Positions 7,726 to 15,763 of a stretch of 64,000 nucleotides of DNA are shown in pieces (the stretch's first letter is position 1; each line of letters opens with the position of its first letter). A program made the position numbers and the translations under genes. The notes under the pieces were generated by a model, which saw only the letters and a list, made by a program, of their open reading frames with translations, ran no database searches and was not told where the DNA came from. Source of the DNA: Thermoanaerobaculia bacterium (lineage in GTDB: Bacteria > Acidobacteriota > Thermoanaerobaculia > Gp7-AA8); contig JADGNZ010000013.1 of NCBI GenBank assembly GCA_017883205.1, forward strand, positions 78,262 through 142,261, written 5' to 3'.

Positions 7726-9408
7726 ATGAGACTCGTCGAGTGTGTGCCGAATATCTCCGAAGGACGCAGGGCGGACGTATATGAAGCGGTGGCCGCTGCG
7801 GCAGCAAGCGTCGCCGGCGTCACCCTGCTCAACGTCGATCCCGGTGCCGACACCAACCGCACCGTCATCACATTCGTCGGCGAACCGGAGGCAGTGCTCG
7901 AAGGCGCGTTCCAGCTCATTCGTAAAGGTATCGAACTGATCGACATGAGCACGCACCGCGGCGCACATCCACGCATCGGCGCGGTCGACGTCGTTCCCTT
8001 CATCCCCGTCTCCGGCGTGACAATGGACGACTGCGTCGACCTCGCCCGCCGCCTCGGCGAGCGCGCCGGCCGCGAACTGCACGTCCCCGTCTACCTCTAT
8101 GAATACGCGTGCAGCGCGCCGCACCGCCGCAATCTCGCCGACGTGCGCGAAGGCGAATACGAAGGCTACGCGCGCAAAGTGGCCGACCCGCGATGGGCCC
8201 CCGATTTCGGTCCGGCCACATTCGTCCCGCGCACCGGCGCCATCGTCATCGGCGCGCGCAAGTTCCTCGTCGCCTACAACGTCAACCTGAATACGCTGGA
8301 CAAACGCCTGGCCACGCGCGTCGCCTTCGATGTGCGCGAGCGCGGACGGATGAAGCGCGACGACGACGGCAACCCGATCGTCGACGCGAAGGGCGAGCCG
8401 ATGTGGGAGCCCGGCCTGCTCAAATCGGTGAAAGCGGTCGGCTGGGTCATACCCGAATTCGGATGCGCGCAAGTGTCGATCAACCTGACCGACCTCGACA
8501 TCGCGCCGCTGCACGTCGTGTTCGACACCTGCGAGGAGCGCGCACGCGAGCGTGGCCTGCGCGTGACCGGCTCGGAGATCGTCGGCCTCGTGCCGCGCGA
8601 CGTGCTGCTCGCCGCCGGCCGCCACTACCTTGCGCGCATGGGCCGGCCGACCGGCGTCTCGGAATCCGCGCTCATGCACGCCGCCATCCGCACGCTCGGG
8701 CTGTCGGAGCTCAAGCCGTTCGACCCGAAAGAGCGCGTGATCGAGTATCGGCTCGCCGCAGTAGCGCGTCTGGCGTCGATGACCGTGCGCGACTTCATCG
8801 ATGAACTGTCGAGCGACTCGCCTGCCCCCGGCGGCGGCTCGGTCTCCGCGCTCATGGCATCGATGGCAGCAGGACTGGCATCGATGGTGGCCGTCCTGTC
8901 GCACACAAGAAAAGGATTCGAGTCGAAGCAGATGGACCTCGACCGCATCGCCGTCCGCGCGCAATCATTAAAGGATGCGCTCCTCGCCGCCGTCGACGCC
9001 GACACCGCCGCGTTCGATCAACTCCTCGACGCCATGCGCATGCCGAAGTCGACCCCCGAGGAGCAGGCCGCGCGCGACGCCGCAATGACCGAAGCCACCG
9101 TCGCCGCCACCGAAGTCCCCCTCGGCGTCCTCGAAGCCTGTCCCGAAGTCATCGAGCTGTGTATGGAAATCGGCCGCATCGGCCTGCAGGCATCGCTATC
9201 GGACGCCGGCGTCGGCGCCCAAGCCGCCCGCGCCGCCGCGGCCGGCGCGTACCAGAACGTCTGCATCAATCTGGCAGGATTGAGCGACGCTACCCGACGC
9301 GCATCCTTGGTCCAACGTGCTGACATAGCCTGGGACCGCGCGCGGAAACTTCACGCCGAGGCGGAGGAGACGATTCTCGTTAAGCTGAGGGAAGGCGTTG
9401 CGCCGTAG
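7726..9408 (+). CDS. Glutamate formimidoyltransferase fused to formimidoyltetrahydrofolate cyclodeaminase
   Basis: A 560-residue bifunctional enzyme of histidine degradation and folate metabolism. It transfers the formimino group of N-formimidoyl-glutamate to tetrahydrofolate and then deaminates it to 5,10-methenyl-THF. Residues 1-330 are the transferase: ECVPNISEGR at the start and THRGAHPRIGAVDVVPFIPV near 76-95, where His81 aligns with the catalytic His of the mammalian enzyme. Residues 345-560 are the all-helical cyclodeaminase, with the folate-site loop SPAPGGGSVSALMASMAAGLASMV and SDAGVGAQAARAAAAGAYQNV. The same domain order occurs in mammalian FTCD. No other hut genes are nearby. Confidence 0.95.
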   Translation: MRLVECVPNISEGRRADVYEAVAAAAASVAGVTLLNVDPGADTNRTVITFVGEPEAVLEGAFQLIRKGIELIDMSTHRGAHPRIGAVDVVPFIPVSGVTMDDCVDLARRLGERAGRELHVPVYLYEYACSAPHRRNLADVREGEYEGYARKVADPRWAPDFGPATFVPRTGAIVIGARKFLVAYNVNLNTLDKRLATRVAFDVRERGRMKRDDDGNPIVDAKGEPMWEPGLLKSVKAVGWVIPEFGCAQVSINLTDLDIAPLHVVFDTCEERARERGLRVTGSEIVGLVPRDVLLAAGRHYLARMGRPTGVSESALMHAAIRTLGLSELKPFDPKERVIEYRLAAVARLASMTVRDFIDELSSDSPAPGGGSVSALMASMAAGLASMVAVLSHTRKGFESKQMDLDRIAVRAQSLKDALLAAVDADTAAFDQLLDAMRMPKSTPEEQAARDAAMTEATVAATEVPLGVLEACPEVIELCMEIGRIGLQASLSDAGVGAQAARAAAAGAYQNVCINLAGLSDATRRASLVQRADIAWDRARKLHAEAEETILVKLREGVAP

Positions 9409-9476
9409 AAGCATGGCCGCCGCCTCGTCGGCAGGCCTTGAAGGTTAATTCAAGAGCCCACGCAACCCACCGAATA

Positions 9477-9994
9477 TGTCCATGGACAGATTCGACGGGC
9501 CAGCCGACATCAAGAAATGTCAGGCAGGCTTGTCCAATCTGTCCATGGATAGATTCGGTAGACCTTCCCGACATTTCAGTAGACCTTCCCGACACTAGAG
9601 ATGTCAGTCAGACCTGTTGAAGTTGTCCATGGACATATTGGGTAGGCCTATCGACATCAAAAGATTGTCAGACAGACCTGCTCAATTTGTCCATGGACAT
9701 ATTCGGTAGGCCTTTCCGACATTTCGGTAGACCTTCCTGACATTAAGAAATGTGAGTCAGACCAGTGGAAGTTGTCCATGGACATATTCGATAGGCCCAC
9801 CGACATCAAAAGACGTCACGCAGGCCTGTTTAATGTGTCCATGGACAGATTCGGTAGACCTTTCCGACATTTCGGTAGACCTTCCTGACACTAAAGATGT
9901 CAGTCCGAGCTGTTTAATTTGTCCATGGACAGATTCGGTAGCCTGCCAGTCATCAAGAGATGTCAGACAAGCTGACTCAATTTGTCCATGGACA
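9477..9994. repeat. Compound tandem array of the palindrome TGTCCATGGACA
   Basis: Eight copies of the 12-bp palindrome TGTCCATGGACA start at 9477, 9540 (one mismatch), 9624, 9688, 9773, 9836, 9920 and 9983. The spacing alternates strictly: 63, 84, 64, 85, 63, 84, 63. The true unit is therefore about 147-149 bp with two palindromes, repeated almost four times. Between palindromes are conserved words such as GGTAGACCTTCC and GACATTTCGGTAG and short inverted ATGTC/GACAT motifs. The array fills the gap between the convergent FTCD and acr3 genes. Frames stay open across parts of it only because the unit is close to a multiple of 3; I see no start signal and do not call a gene. Confidence 0.93.
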
Positions 9995-10062
9995 TTTTGA
10001 GCAGCCCCACTGCCCCTCGAAATAGGTTGGTTCACAAATTCAAGTGACGATCGGAAGAAACG

Positions 10063-10128
10063 AACCACAGAGACACTGAGGACACAGAGATTCAAACAGT
10101 TCTCTGAGACCTCTGCGTCTCTGTGGTG
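10063..10128 (+). repeat. Class D dispersed palindrome, copy 1 (flanks acr3)
   Basis: A 66-bp element beginning AACCACAGAGACACTGAGG and ending GCGTCTCTGTGGTG, an imperfect hairpin. It abuts the acr3 stop codon and could serve as its terminator. A nearly identical copy in the same orientation is at 11288-11353. Confidence 0.85.
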
Positions 10129-11202
10129 CTAAGAAGTCCGCGCAGGAAGGTCGAACCAGTGCTTCGTTGACACGCACATGCGGCAGACGGAGAGCATCAC
10201 CGGCACTTCGACCAGGACGCCTACGACTGTGGCGAGCGCGGCGCCGGAGCCGGGTCCGTAAAGCGCGATCGCGGTGGCTACGGCCAGCTCGAAGAAGTTC
10301 GATGCCCCGATGAGCGCGCCGGGAGCGGCCACGGGATATGGAACGCGGAACAGCTTCATCAGACCGTAAGTGAGCGAGGAGTTGAAGTAGACCTGCAGAA
10401 GGATCGGCACGGCGATGAGGAGCACGTGGAACCAGCGCGTGGTGATGTTCTCCGCCTGGAAGGCGAAGATCAGCACGAGCGTCGCTAGGAGCGCGATGAT
10501 CGTCACGGGCGCGAATCGCGTCATGAGCTCGCGCTCGAACCATTCCGCACCCTTGCGCCGAATCAGAACGGCCCGGCTGATCGCGCCGAGGGATAGGGGG
10601 ATGACGACGAAGATCAGGACGGAGTAGAGCAGAACGCGGAACGGCACTTCCAACCCGGCCGCGCCGGCGATGAGGAACTTCACGATCGGCGCAAAGGCGA
10701 CGAGCATGATGAGATCGTTCACCGATACCTGCACCAGCGTGTAGGCTGGGTCACCGTCGGAGAGATACGACCAGACGAACACCATCGCCGTGCACGGTGC
10801 GGCGGCGAGAATGATCACGCCGGCGATGTATTGGCTGGCCAGCTCCGGGCCGATGAGCGGCAGGAAGAGATGCCGGAAGAAGAGCCAGCCGAAGAAGGCC
10901 ATCGAGAACGGCTTCACGAGCCAATTGACGACAACGGTGATGAGGAGACCCTTCGGCTTCCGGCCGACGCGCACGATCGAGCCGAAGTCGATCTTGAGCA
11001 TCATCGGATAGATCATCAGCCAGATCAGAATGGCGATCGGGATGTTGATCTGGCTGCCCGTCCCGAACTCCATCCGCTGCAAGGCGTGGACGGAACCGGG
11101 AAGCAGCTTGCCGAGGATTACTCCGGCCACCATGCAGAGCGCTACCCAGAGCGAGAGGTAACGCTCGAAGACATTCATTCGCTTCGGTGCAACAGCGTTC
11201 AT
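10129..11202 (-). CDS. acr3: ACR3-family arsenite efflux transporter
   Basis: A 357-residue, ten-helix membrane carrier of the ACR3 (bile-acid/arsenite) superfamily, which exports As(III) using the proton-motive force. Diagnostic features are LPIGPELASQ-like and AAAPCTAMVFVWS segments; the Cys in APCTAMVF is essential for arsenite in studied members. Further support comes from LQVYFNSSLTYGLMK, PGALIGASNFFELAVATAIA and VEVPVMLS near the C-terminus. No ArsR or arsenate reductase gene is adjacent. A TATACT -10-like hexamer lies about 34 nt before the start (near 11236-11241), so the mRNA would have a leader. The gene is bracketed by two direct copies of a 66-bp palindrome. Confidence 0.93.
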   Translation of the reverse strand: MNAVAPKRMNVFERYLSLWVALCMVAGVILGKLLPGSVHALQRMEFGTGSQINIPIAILIWLMIYPMMLKIDFGSIVRVGRKPKGLLITVVVNWLVKPFSMAFFGWLFFRHLFLPLIGPELASQYIAGVIILAAAPCTAMVFVWSYLSDGDPAYTLVQVSVNDLIMLVAFAPIVKFLIAGAAGLEVPFRVLLYSVLIFVVIPLSLGAISRAVLIRRKGAEWFERELMTRFAPVTIIALLATLVLIFAFQAENITTRWFHVLLIAVPILLQVYFNSSLTYGLMKLFRVPYPVAAPGALIGASNFFELAVATAIALYGPGSGAALATVVGVLVEVPVMLSVCRMCVSTKHWFDLPARTS

Positions 11203-11287
11203 CGATCTTGAGAAGTCTCTCGTGTACGACGGTTAGTATATTCGCATAAGCGTATGTCGTCGCGTGTCACATCGATCGAAAACGCTG

Positions 11288-11353
11288 AACCACAGAGACA
11301 CTGAGGACACAGAGATTCAAACGGTTCTCTGCGACCTCTGCGTCTCTGCGGTG
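11288..11353 (+). repeat. Class D dispersed palindrome, copy 2 (flanks acr3)
   Basis: 66 bp, differing from the copy at 10063-10128 at only a few positions and in the same orientation. It lies in the divergent promoter region between acr3 and the Met-rich outer-membrane protein gene. Confidence 0.85.
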
Positions 11354-11376
11354 ATAAAACTTCGCCAGGGAAGATC

Positions 11377-12729
11377 ATGAAGCGATTCATCCTCAACTGC
11401 AGCACGTTCCTGTTCCTTCTCATCTGGCTCACGAACGTGAGCGCGGCCGAAGAGCCGGGCACGGCGCAGCAGACGATGAATGACATGCCGCCAAGTTCGC
11501 CAGGGGAACGTGCGCACGACATGAGCGGCATGCAGATGCAGAGCGACGCGACGAGCGAGCTACTGATGCGTCAGGCGTCCGGCACCAGCATGAATCCTTC
11601 TGCCGCTCCGATGCACATGGCAATGACGCAGCGCGGCGACTGGATGCTGATGCTTCACGGGCTCGCCTTCGTCAATCAGGTGGTCCAGTCCGGCCCGCGC
11701 GGCGATGACAAACTCTTCTCGACCAACTGGATCATGGGCATGGCGGACCATCCCCTCGGCGGCGGTCATCTCATGCTCCGTTCGATGTTGAGTCTTGAAC
11801 CGCTGACGGTCGGCAAGAAGTACCCCGAGCTGTTCCAGACCGGCGAGACCATCGGCGGCCGTCCCATCATCGACGCGCAGCACCCGCACGATTTCTTCAT
11901 GGAGCTCGCCGCCGAGTACGCGCATCCATTGACCGGCAACACCATCGGTTACATCTACGCCGCTCCGTTCGGCGATCCGTCGCTCGGACCGGTCGCCTAT
12001 CCGCACCGCGCCTCCGCGTCCGAGATCCCGCAGGCCACACTCAGCCATCACGTGCAGGACTCGACGCACATCGCCGGAAGCGTGCTCACCATCGGCGCGC
12101 AAAGCGGCACGTTTGGCTACGCCTTCAGCGGCTTTCACGGGCGCGAGCCGGACGAGAAGCGATGGGACATCGACACCGGCAAGATCGATTCGTGGGCCAC
12201 GCGCTTCACGTTCGATCCGTCGCCCAACTGGACCGCACAGATATCGACCGGCCACCTCAAACATCCTGAAGCCGCGGAGCCGGGTGACGTGCAGCGGACC
12301 ACGGCATCGGTCGCGTACAGCAGTGTTACGTCCATCGGCCAGTGGGACACGAGTCTGGTCTTCGGTCACAACAACAAAAGCGTTGGACACGATGGCAGTT
12401 CGTGGCTGGCAGAGTCGGTGCTGCAGCTCGCCGGGCGTAACTACGTCACCGGCCGCGCCGAGGTCGTGGACAAGGACGAGCTGTTCGCGGAGCAGAACGT
12501 GCCGCCCGCCATCGAGCACGGTCTCTTCCGGGTGAAGGCGCTCACGCTCGGCTACTCGCGCGATCTACTCACTACGAACGAAATCACCTTCGCCCTCGGC
12601 GGAAACGTGACGCTCTATGCGTTATCTAAACAAATCAAGCCGTTCTACGGCAGCAGTCCGCACTCGGTGTACTTCTTCGTCAGGCTTCGCGGCGGCAGCG
12701 CAGGTGCGCACGGCGCGCATTCGATGTGA
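11377..12729 (+). CDS. Predicted outer-membrane protein with Met/His-rich N-terminus
   Basis: A 450-residue protein with a signal peptide (1-23, cleavage after VSA). A Met-rich segment follows (about residues 40-80, including DMSGMQMQS and PMHMAMT), then a long beta-rich region with alternating hydrophobic strands ending in VYFFVRLRG. Conserved-looking blocks include DAQHPHDFFMELAAEY and ATLSHHVQDSTHI. Met and His clusters suggest Cu/Ag or similar soft-metal contact in the periplasm or outer membrane. The setting next to acr3 and another Met-rich protein supports a metal-resistance role. The family was not recognised by name. Confidence 0.72.
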   Translation: MKRFILNCSTFLFLLIWLTNVSAAEEPGTAQQTMNDMPPSSPGERAHDMSGMQMQSDATSELLMRQASGTSMNPSAAPMHMAMTQRGDWMLMLHGLAFVNQVVQSGPRGDDKLFSTNWIMGMADHPLGGGHLMLRSMLSLEPLTVGKKYPELFQTGETIGGRPIIDAQHPHDFFMELAAEYAHPLTGNTIGYIYAAPFGDPSLGPVAYPHRASASEIPQATLSHHVQDSTHIAGSVLTIGAQSGTFGYAFSGFHGREPDEKRWDIDTGKIDSWATRFTFDPSPNWTAQISTGHLKHPEAAEPGDVQRTTASVAYSSVTSIGQWDTSLVFGHNNKSVGHDGSSWLAESVLQLAGRNYVTGRAEVVDKDELFAEQNVPPAIEHGLFRVKALTLGYSRDLLTTNEITFALGGNVTLYALSKQIKPFYGSSPHSVYFFVRLRGGSAGAHGAHSM

Positions 12730-12735
12730 GGACGA

Positions 12736-13101
12736 ATGCCGCGAATGAACTGGACAGGAACCGGCAAAGCGCTCACCGCGCTCCTCGCCGTCGTCATTTT
12801 CGTCGCCGCGTTGTGCTGCGCGATGATGATGCATTCCGGAGAGGAGACAGTCATTGCTGCCATTCGCAATCTTCATCGGCAGTGGTCTCGCAGTCACGGT
12901 GGCGTACGAGATTCACGCTCTCGCCGTCGGGCAGTGGTCCTACGCCGAAACGATGCCGGCCATCGCAGGGGTTGGCGTCCTTCCGATTCTGCAGTGGTTG
13001 CTGATTCCGATTGCGGAGCTCGCCGTGTTCCGGCTTCTCTGGCGATCGCGGGTCTAACCCGCTGCGCAGGGAGACTTCCGGCACGAGCGCTTCGCCCATA
13101 G
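12736..13101 (+). CDS. Small membrane protein N-terminus; possibly frameshifted with 12854-13057
   Basis: The ATG at 12736 follows AGGA and lies 6 nt after the outer-membrane protein gene. Residues 1-40 encode a convincing transmembrane helix (ALTALLAVVIFVAALCCAMMM). After about residue 45 this frame turns into Arg/Ser-rich sequence typical of a shadow frame, while the +1 frame becomes clearly coding from 12854. Either the two are separate overlapping small genes or one protein of about 107 residues is split by a frameshift between about 12840 and 12860. The annotated end is only the first stop in this frame. Confidence 0.45.
   Translation: MPRMNWTGTGKALTALLAVVIFVAALCCAMMMHSGEETVIAAIRNLHRQWSRSHGGVRDSRSRRRAVVLRRNDAGHRRGWRPSDSAVVADSDCGARRVPASLAIAGLTRCAGRLPARALRP
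12854..13057 (+). CDS. Small inner-membrane protein, two predicted helices
   Basis: 67 residues from a TTG start with AGGAG 7 nt upstream. It has two hydrophobic segments, FAIFIGSGLAVTVAYEIHALA and AGVGVLPILQWLLIPIAELAVF, and ends RLLWRSRV. Codon use is strongly coding-like in this frame. It overlaps the preceding frame and may be its true continuation. The context (acr3, Met-rich proteins) suggests a part in metal stress; function unknown. Confidence 0.6.
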   Translation: MLPFAIFIGSGLAVTVAYEIHALAVGQWSYAETMPAIAGVGVLPILQWLLIPIAELAVFRLLWRSRV

Positions 13102-13121
13102 TCTCGTTCCGGGGGCAAGGG

Positions 13122-13541
13122 TCAGTGTTGGTGTTCCGCGCCAGGAGGGACCGGAGCTTTTTCTTTCATCATCGGGCAGCTGGCCATCGAGTCTGCCATC
13201 CCTTTCATCGCCCCGCTCTTCATGTGCTCCATCATGTGCTCCATCATCTTCGGCTGCATGTCCATCATCTGCTTCGCCATCATGGAGCGCTGGGCGACCA
13301 GCTCATTGATGACCGCTGCGGTCTTGTCAACCTTGGCTGAGCCCTTCGCTTTGTTCATGTCATCGACGAGGCCTTGAAGCTTCGAATCCATTTCTGCCAT
13401 GTGCTTCTGCATCGCCTCGTGCTCCTGCATCATCGCCGCGCAATCGGGCATCATCGCCGGCTTCTGAGCTTCAGGCATCTGAGCGAAGAGTGATGGCACA
13501 CAGAGTAGTGCCACGGCAAATCCAGCGATCATTCGTTTCAT
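13122..13541 (-). CDS. Met-rich periplasmic protein, predicted metal binding
   Basis: 139 residues. The signal peptide is residues 1-22 (MKRMIAGFAVALLCVPSLFA). The mature part is helical and very Met-rich: MMPDCAAMMQEHEAMQKHMAEM, then QRSMMAKQMMDMQ, PKMMEHMMEHMK and a C-terminal AEHQH. Two Cys (in PDCAAMM and ASCPMMK) add soft-metal ligands. Spacing of Met along helices would place them on one face, as in periplasmic Cu(I)/Ag(I) carriers. The start at 13541 is preferred because GGAG is 6 nt upstream; an adjacent ATG at 13544 is possible. Confidence 0.75.
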   Translation of the reverse strand: MKRMIAGFAVALLCVPSLFAQMPEAQKPAMMPDCAAMMQEHEAMQKHMAEMDSKLQGLVDDMNKAKGSAKVDKTAAVINELVAQRSMMAKQMMDMQPKMMEHMMEHMKSGAMKGMADSMASCPMMKEKAPVPPGAEHQH

Positions 13542-13624
13542 CATGAGCTCCAATTTCCGTTCGCAGCGCGCGGAATTGCACACGGCTTGTTCGCATCAAT
13601 TTCTTTAGGACGTCTCGGGTGACG

Positions 13625-13750
13625 TTACGGGGCGCCAGCTCTGCTCCGTAGAAGCCTCACGATGACAATCACCAGGACGACCACGAGCAGCGTGCCGACG
13701 ATTGTCCAGACCGACGTTGACCCCATCCAGTTGCCCATCGTGCCGTTCAT
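13625..13750 (-). CDS. 41-residue single-pass membrane protein
   Basis: A short open frame starting MNGTMGNWMG, followed by one strongly hydrophobic helix (VWTIVGTLLVVVLVIVIV) and a basic tail RLLRSRAGAP. The Gly/Met/Trp-rich head plus one helix and positive tail resembles small membrane peptides found near metal-resistance genes. It lies upstream of the Met-rich periplasmic protein on the same strand, 83 nt away. No strong Shine-Dalgarno. Confidence 0.5.
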   Translation of the reverse strand: MNGTMGNWMGSTSVWTIVGTLLVVVLVIVIVRLLRSRAGAP

Positions 13751-13868
13751 GGCATTCTCATCTGCACGAATTGATCCGAGTCTGTTTCCTGGGCGTCACG
13801 GTTCGCGGTGATGAGACTCAGCGCGAACTTCGATTGATCTTCCGAATCGGTACGCGTACGCCGCGCCT

Positions 13869-14849
13869 CTAGCCACGCGAAGGGCTTGCCGGCCACGGAT
13901 CGAGAATGGCGGTTCCTGTCAGTCTTCCGTCGCGCAGATCGGAAAGTGCTTCGTTCGCATGATCGAGTGGATAGACCGTGCGTCTCGTCTCGATCCGAAG
14001 GGAGGCGATCCGTTGGAAGAACTGCTCGCCGTCGGCGCGGGTGAGGTTGGCCACCGAACGGATGGAGCGTTCGTTCCACAGCATCTCGTACGGGAACGAA
14101 GGGATGTCGCTCATGTGAATGCCGGCGCAGATCACCGAGCCGCCTTTCACCAGGTTCCGAAGCGCCGTCACCACGAGCGAGCCGTCGGGAGCGAAGATGA
14201 TGGCCGCGTCGAGTGGATGGGGCGGCGCGGCGCTGGAGCCCGATGCCCAGACCGCGCCCATGTCGCGCGCGAATTGCTGCGCGGCGGAATCGCCATCGCG
14301 CGTGAAGGCGTAGACCTCGCGGCCGTCAGCGCGCGCGATCTGGACCAGGATCTGCGCGGCCGAGCCGAAGCCGAAGAATCCGATGCGCGCGGCGTCGCCG
14401 GTCATCCGATAGGCGCGAAATCCGATCAGACCGGCGCACAAGAGAGGCGCAGCTTCGGCGGGCGTGTAGTTGCCGGGAATCGGAAAGCAGTAGCGGCGGT
14501 CCGCGACGGCGTACTGCGCGTATCCGCCATCGACGGTATAGCCGGTGAACTTCGCGTTGTCGCACAGATTCTCGCGGCCGCTCCGGCAGTACGCGCAAAC
14601 CCCGCACGTCCAGGCGAGCCACGGAACGCCGAAGCGCGTATTCGTCGCTTCCTCGATCCCCACGATCTGGTGTCCGGGAATGAGCGGCAACTTCGGATCG
14701 CGCAGCTCGCCGTCGACGACATGGAGATCCGTTCGGCAGACCGCGCAGCTCTCGACGCGGAGAAGCAGTTGCTCCGCATCCGGCTGCGGCACCGGCAGTT
14801 CGGTGAGATCGAGCGGCTTGCCAGCCTCGCGCAAGACCATCGCGTGCAT
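13869..14849 (-). CDS. Zinc-dependent alcohol dehydrogenase
   Basis: About 326 residues, MDR superfamily. Catalytic zinc ligands are Cys in SCAVCRTDLH and His in PGHQIVG. The structural-zinc lobe CGVCAYCRSGRENLC has all four Cys. The Rossmann motif is FFGFGSAAQILVQIA instead of the usual GxGxxG, with the last Gly replaced by Ala. The sequence resembles AdhA-type NADP/NAD alcohol dehydrogenases acting on primary alcohols or aldehydes. The ATG at 14849 is chosen because MHAMVLREAG matches the family start and TACTCT lies 6 nt upstream; a longer frame to 14864 exists. Confidence 0.9.
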   Translation of the reverse strand: MHAMVLREAGKPLDLTELPVPQPDAEQLLLRVESCAVCRTDLHVVDGELRDPKLPLIPGHQIVGIEEATNTRFGVPWLAWTCGVCAYCRSGRENLCDNAKFTGYTVDGGYAQYAVADRRYCFPIPGNYTPAEAAPLLCAGLIGFRAYRMTGDAARIGFFGFGSAAQILVQIARADGREVYAFTRDGDSAAQQFARDMGAVWASGSSAAPPHPLDAAIIFAPDGSLVVTALRNLVKGGSVICAGIHMSDIPSFPYEMLWNERSIRSVANLTRADGEQFFQRIASLRIETRRTVYPLDHANEALSDLRDGRLTGTAILDPWPASPSRG

Positions 14850-14855
14850 GCGGGA

Positions 14856-14861
14856 AGAGTA
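14856..14861 (-). promoter_or_regulatory. Putative -10 element (TACTCT) of the alcohol dehydrogenase gene
   Basis: TACTCT on the minus strand, 6 nt before the ATG at 14849, no Shine-Dalgarno between. It sits at the edge of a class A half-element (about 14868-14900). Confidence 0.4.
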
Positions 14862-14936
14862 CACGGGCGGGTGGGGTGTGGGGGGTCGGGGGTGGGAGAA
14901 AAAGACTGGTGTCGCGCAGCGTGACGCTGCGGGTGG

Positions 14937-15761
14937 CTATGGCTTCTCCACCCTTGCATCGAGAATCGCGTTCAGCATCTCCGCCGCCTTGCCTACTCTT
15001 GGTCCGGGGTGCGTGAAGAGGTTCTCGTCGACGGCGACTGCTTCGACGTTCTTCGTGCCGGCACGCTCGAGCAGCGCGCGGACCTGCTCGGGCGCGACAG
15101 AGTGATTCGGATAGAGGAGCAGATCGGGGGGGCTGGCGACGAATGATTCGAGCGAGTACTGCGGCCAGCCGTTGACCTCGACGGCGTTGCGCGCGCCGCA
15201 CAGTGCGAAGAGATCGCCGGCGAAGGTATTGTTGCCGGCGACGTAGAGCGGATCGGGCCAGACGGCGAGCATCACGCGCGGCGCGTTCGTGCGCGTGCGC
15301 CGCGCGCGGCCGAGGCTGGCGTTGAGCGCGGCGACGGCGTGCGCGCTGTCGACGCCGAGCGCGGTGCCGATCGCCGTCATCGAGCGGGCGATATCGGCGA
15401 GGCGCTCGTTCGTGACCACGAGCAGCGGGATGTGGACGGCGGCCAGCGCGCGCCCGAGGTTGGGCGGGAGGCCGGCGGCGTTTGCGATGACGAGATCGGG
15501 GCGCACGGCCACAATCTTTTCGAGATTCGGCTGGATGCCGCCGACGTGCGGGAGCTTGCGTCCGGGCGTGGCTTCCGCGATGGCATCGGTGGAAAAATCA
15601 TCGGTTCCGGTGATGCGGTCTCCGGCGCCGAGCACGAGCACCATCTCCGTCACGTTCGGCGCGAGGGTGACGATCCGGCGCGGAGTCGGTTTCGGTGCGG
15701 GCTCGTTTGCGGTGCATGCGGCGATAAGAGCGAGAAGCACAGACAAGAGTGTCTGTGCCAC
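14937..15761 (-). CDS. BtuF-like periplasmic substrate-binding lipoprotein
   Basis: About 274 residues, class III ABC binding protein (cobalamin/haem/siderophore type). RIVTLAPNVTEMVLVLGAGDRITGT opens the first lobe, with RPDLVIA and TNERLADIARSM next; NNTFAGDLFALCGARNAVE belongs to the second lobe. A lipobox-like LLALIAAC follows the start. The GTG at 15761 is preferred because the longer frame reaches back through an intrinsic terminator belonging to the previous gene. The signal region lacks the usual positive N-terminus and is partly encoded by a palindrome, GCACAGACA/TGTCTGTGC (15737-15758). No permease or ATPase genes are adjacent and no cobalamin riboswitch was seen. Confidence 0.82.
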   Translation of the reverse strand: MAQTLLSVLLALIAACTANEPAPKPTPRRIVTLAPNVTEMVLVLGAGDRITGTDDFSTDAIAEATPGRKLPHVGGIQPNLEKIVAVRPDLVIANAAGLPPNLGRALAAVHIPLLVVTNERLADIARSMTAIGTALGVDSAHAVAALNASLGRARRTRTNAPRVMLAVWPDPLYVAGNNTFAGDLFALCGARNAVEVNGWPQYSLESFVASPPDLLLYPNHSVAPEQVRALLERAGTKNVEAVAVDENLFTHPGPRVGKAAEMLNAILDARVEKP

Positions 15762-15763
15762 AC

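Noticed and set aside
9477..9994. CRISPR array
   Set aside because: Spacers between palindromes are conserved, not unique; the repeat is a 12-bp palindrome and no cas genes are present.
9752..10000. Open frames across the TGTCCATGGACA array that encode a repetitive SxCPWTDS-type protein
   Set aside because: The frames are open because the unit is near a multiple of 3 and lacks stops; +1 spacings break the frame twice, and no start signal or coding bias is seen.
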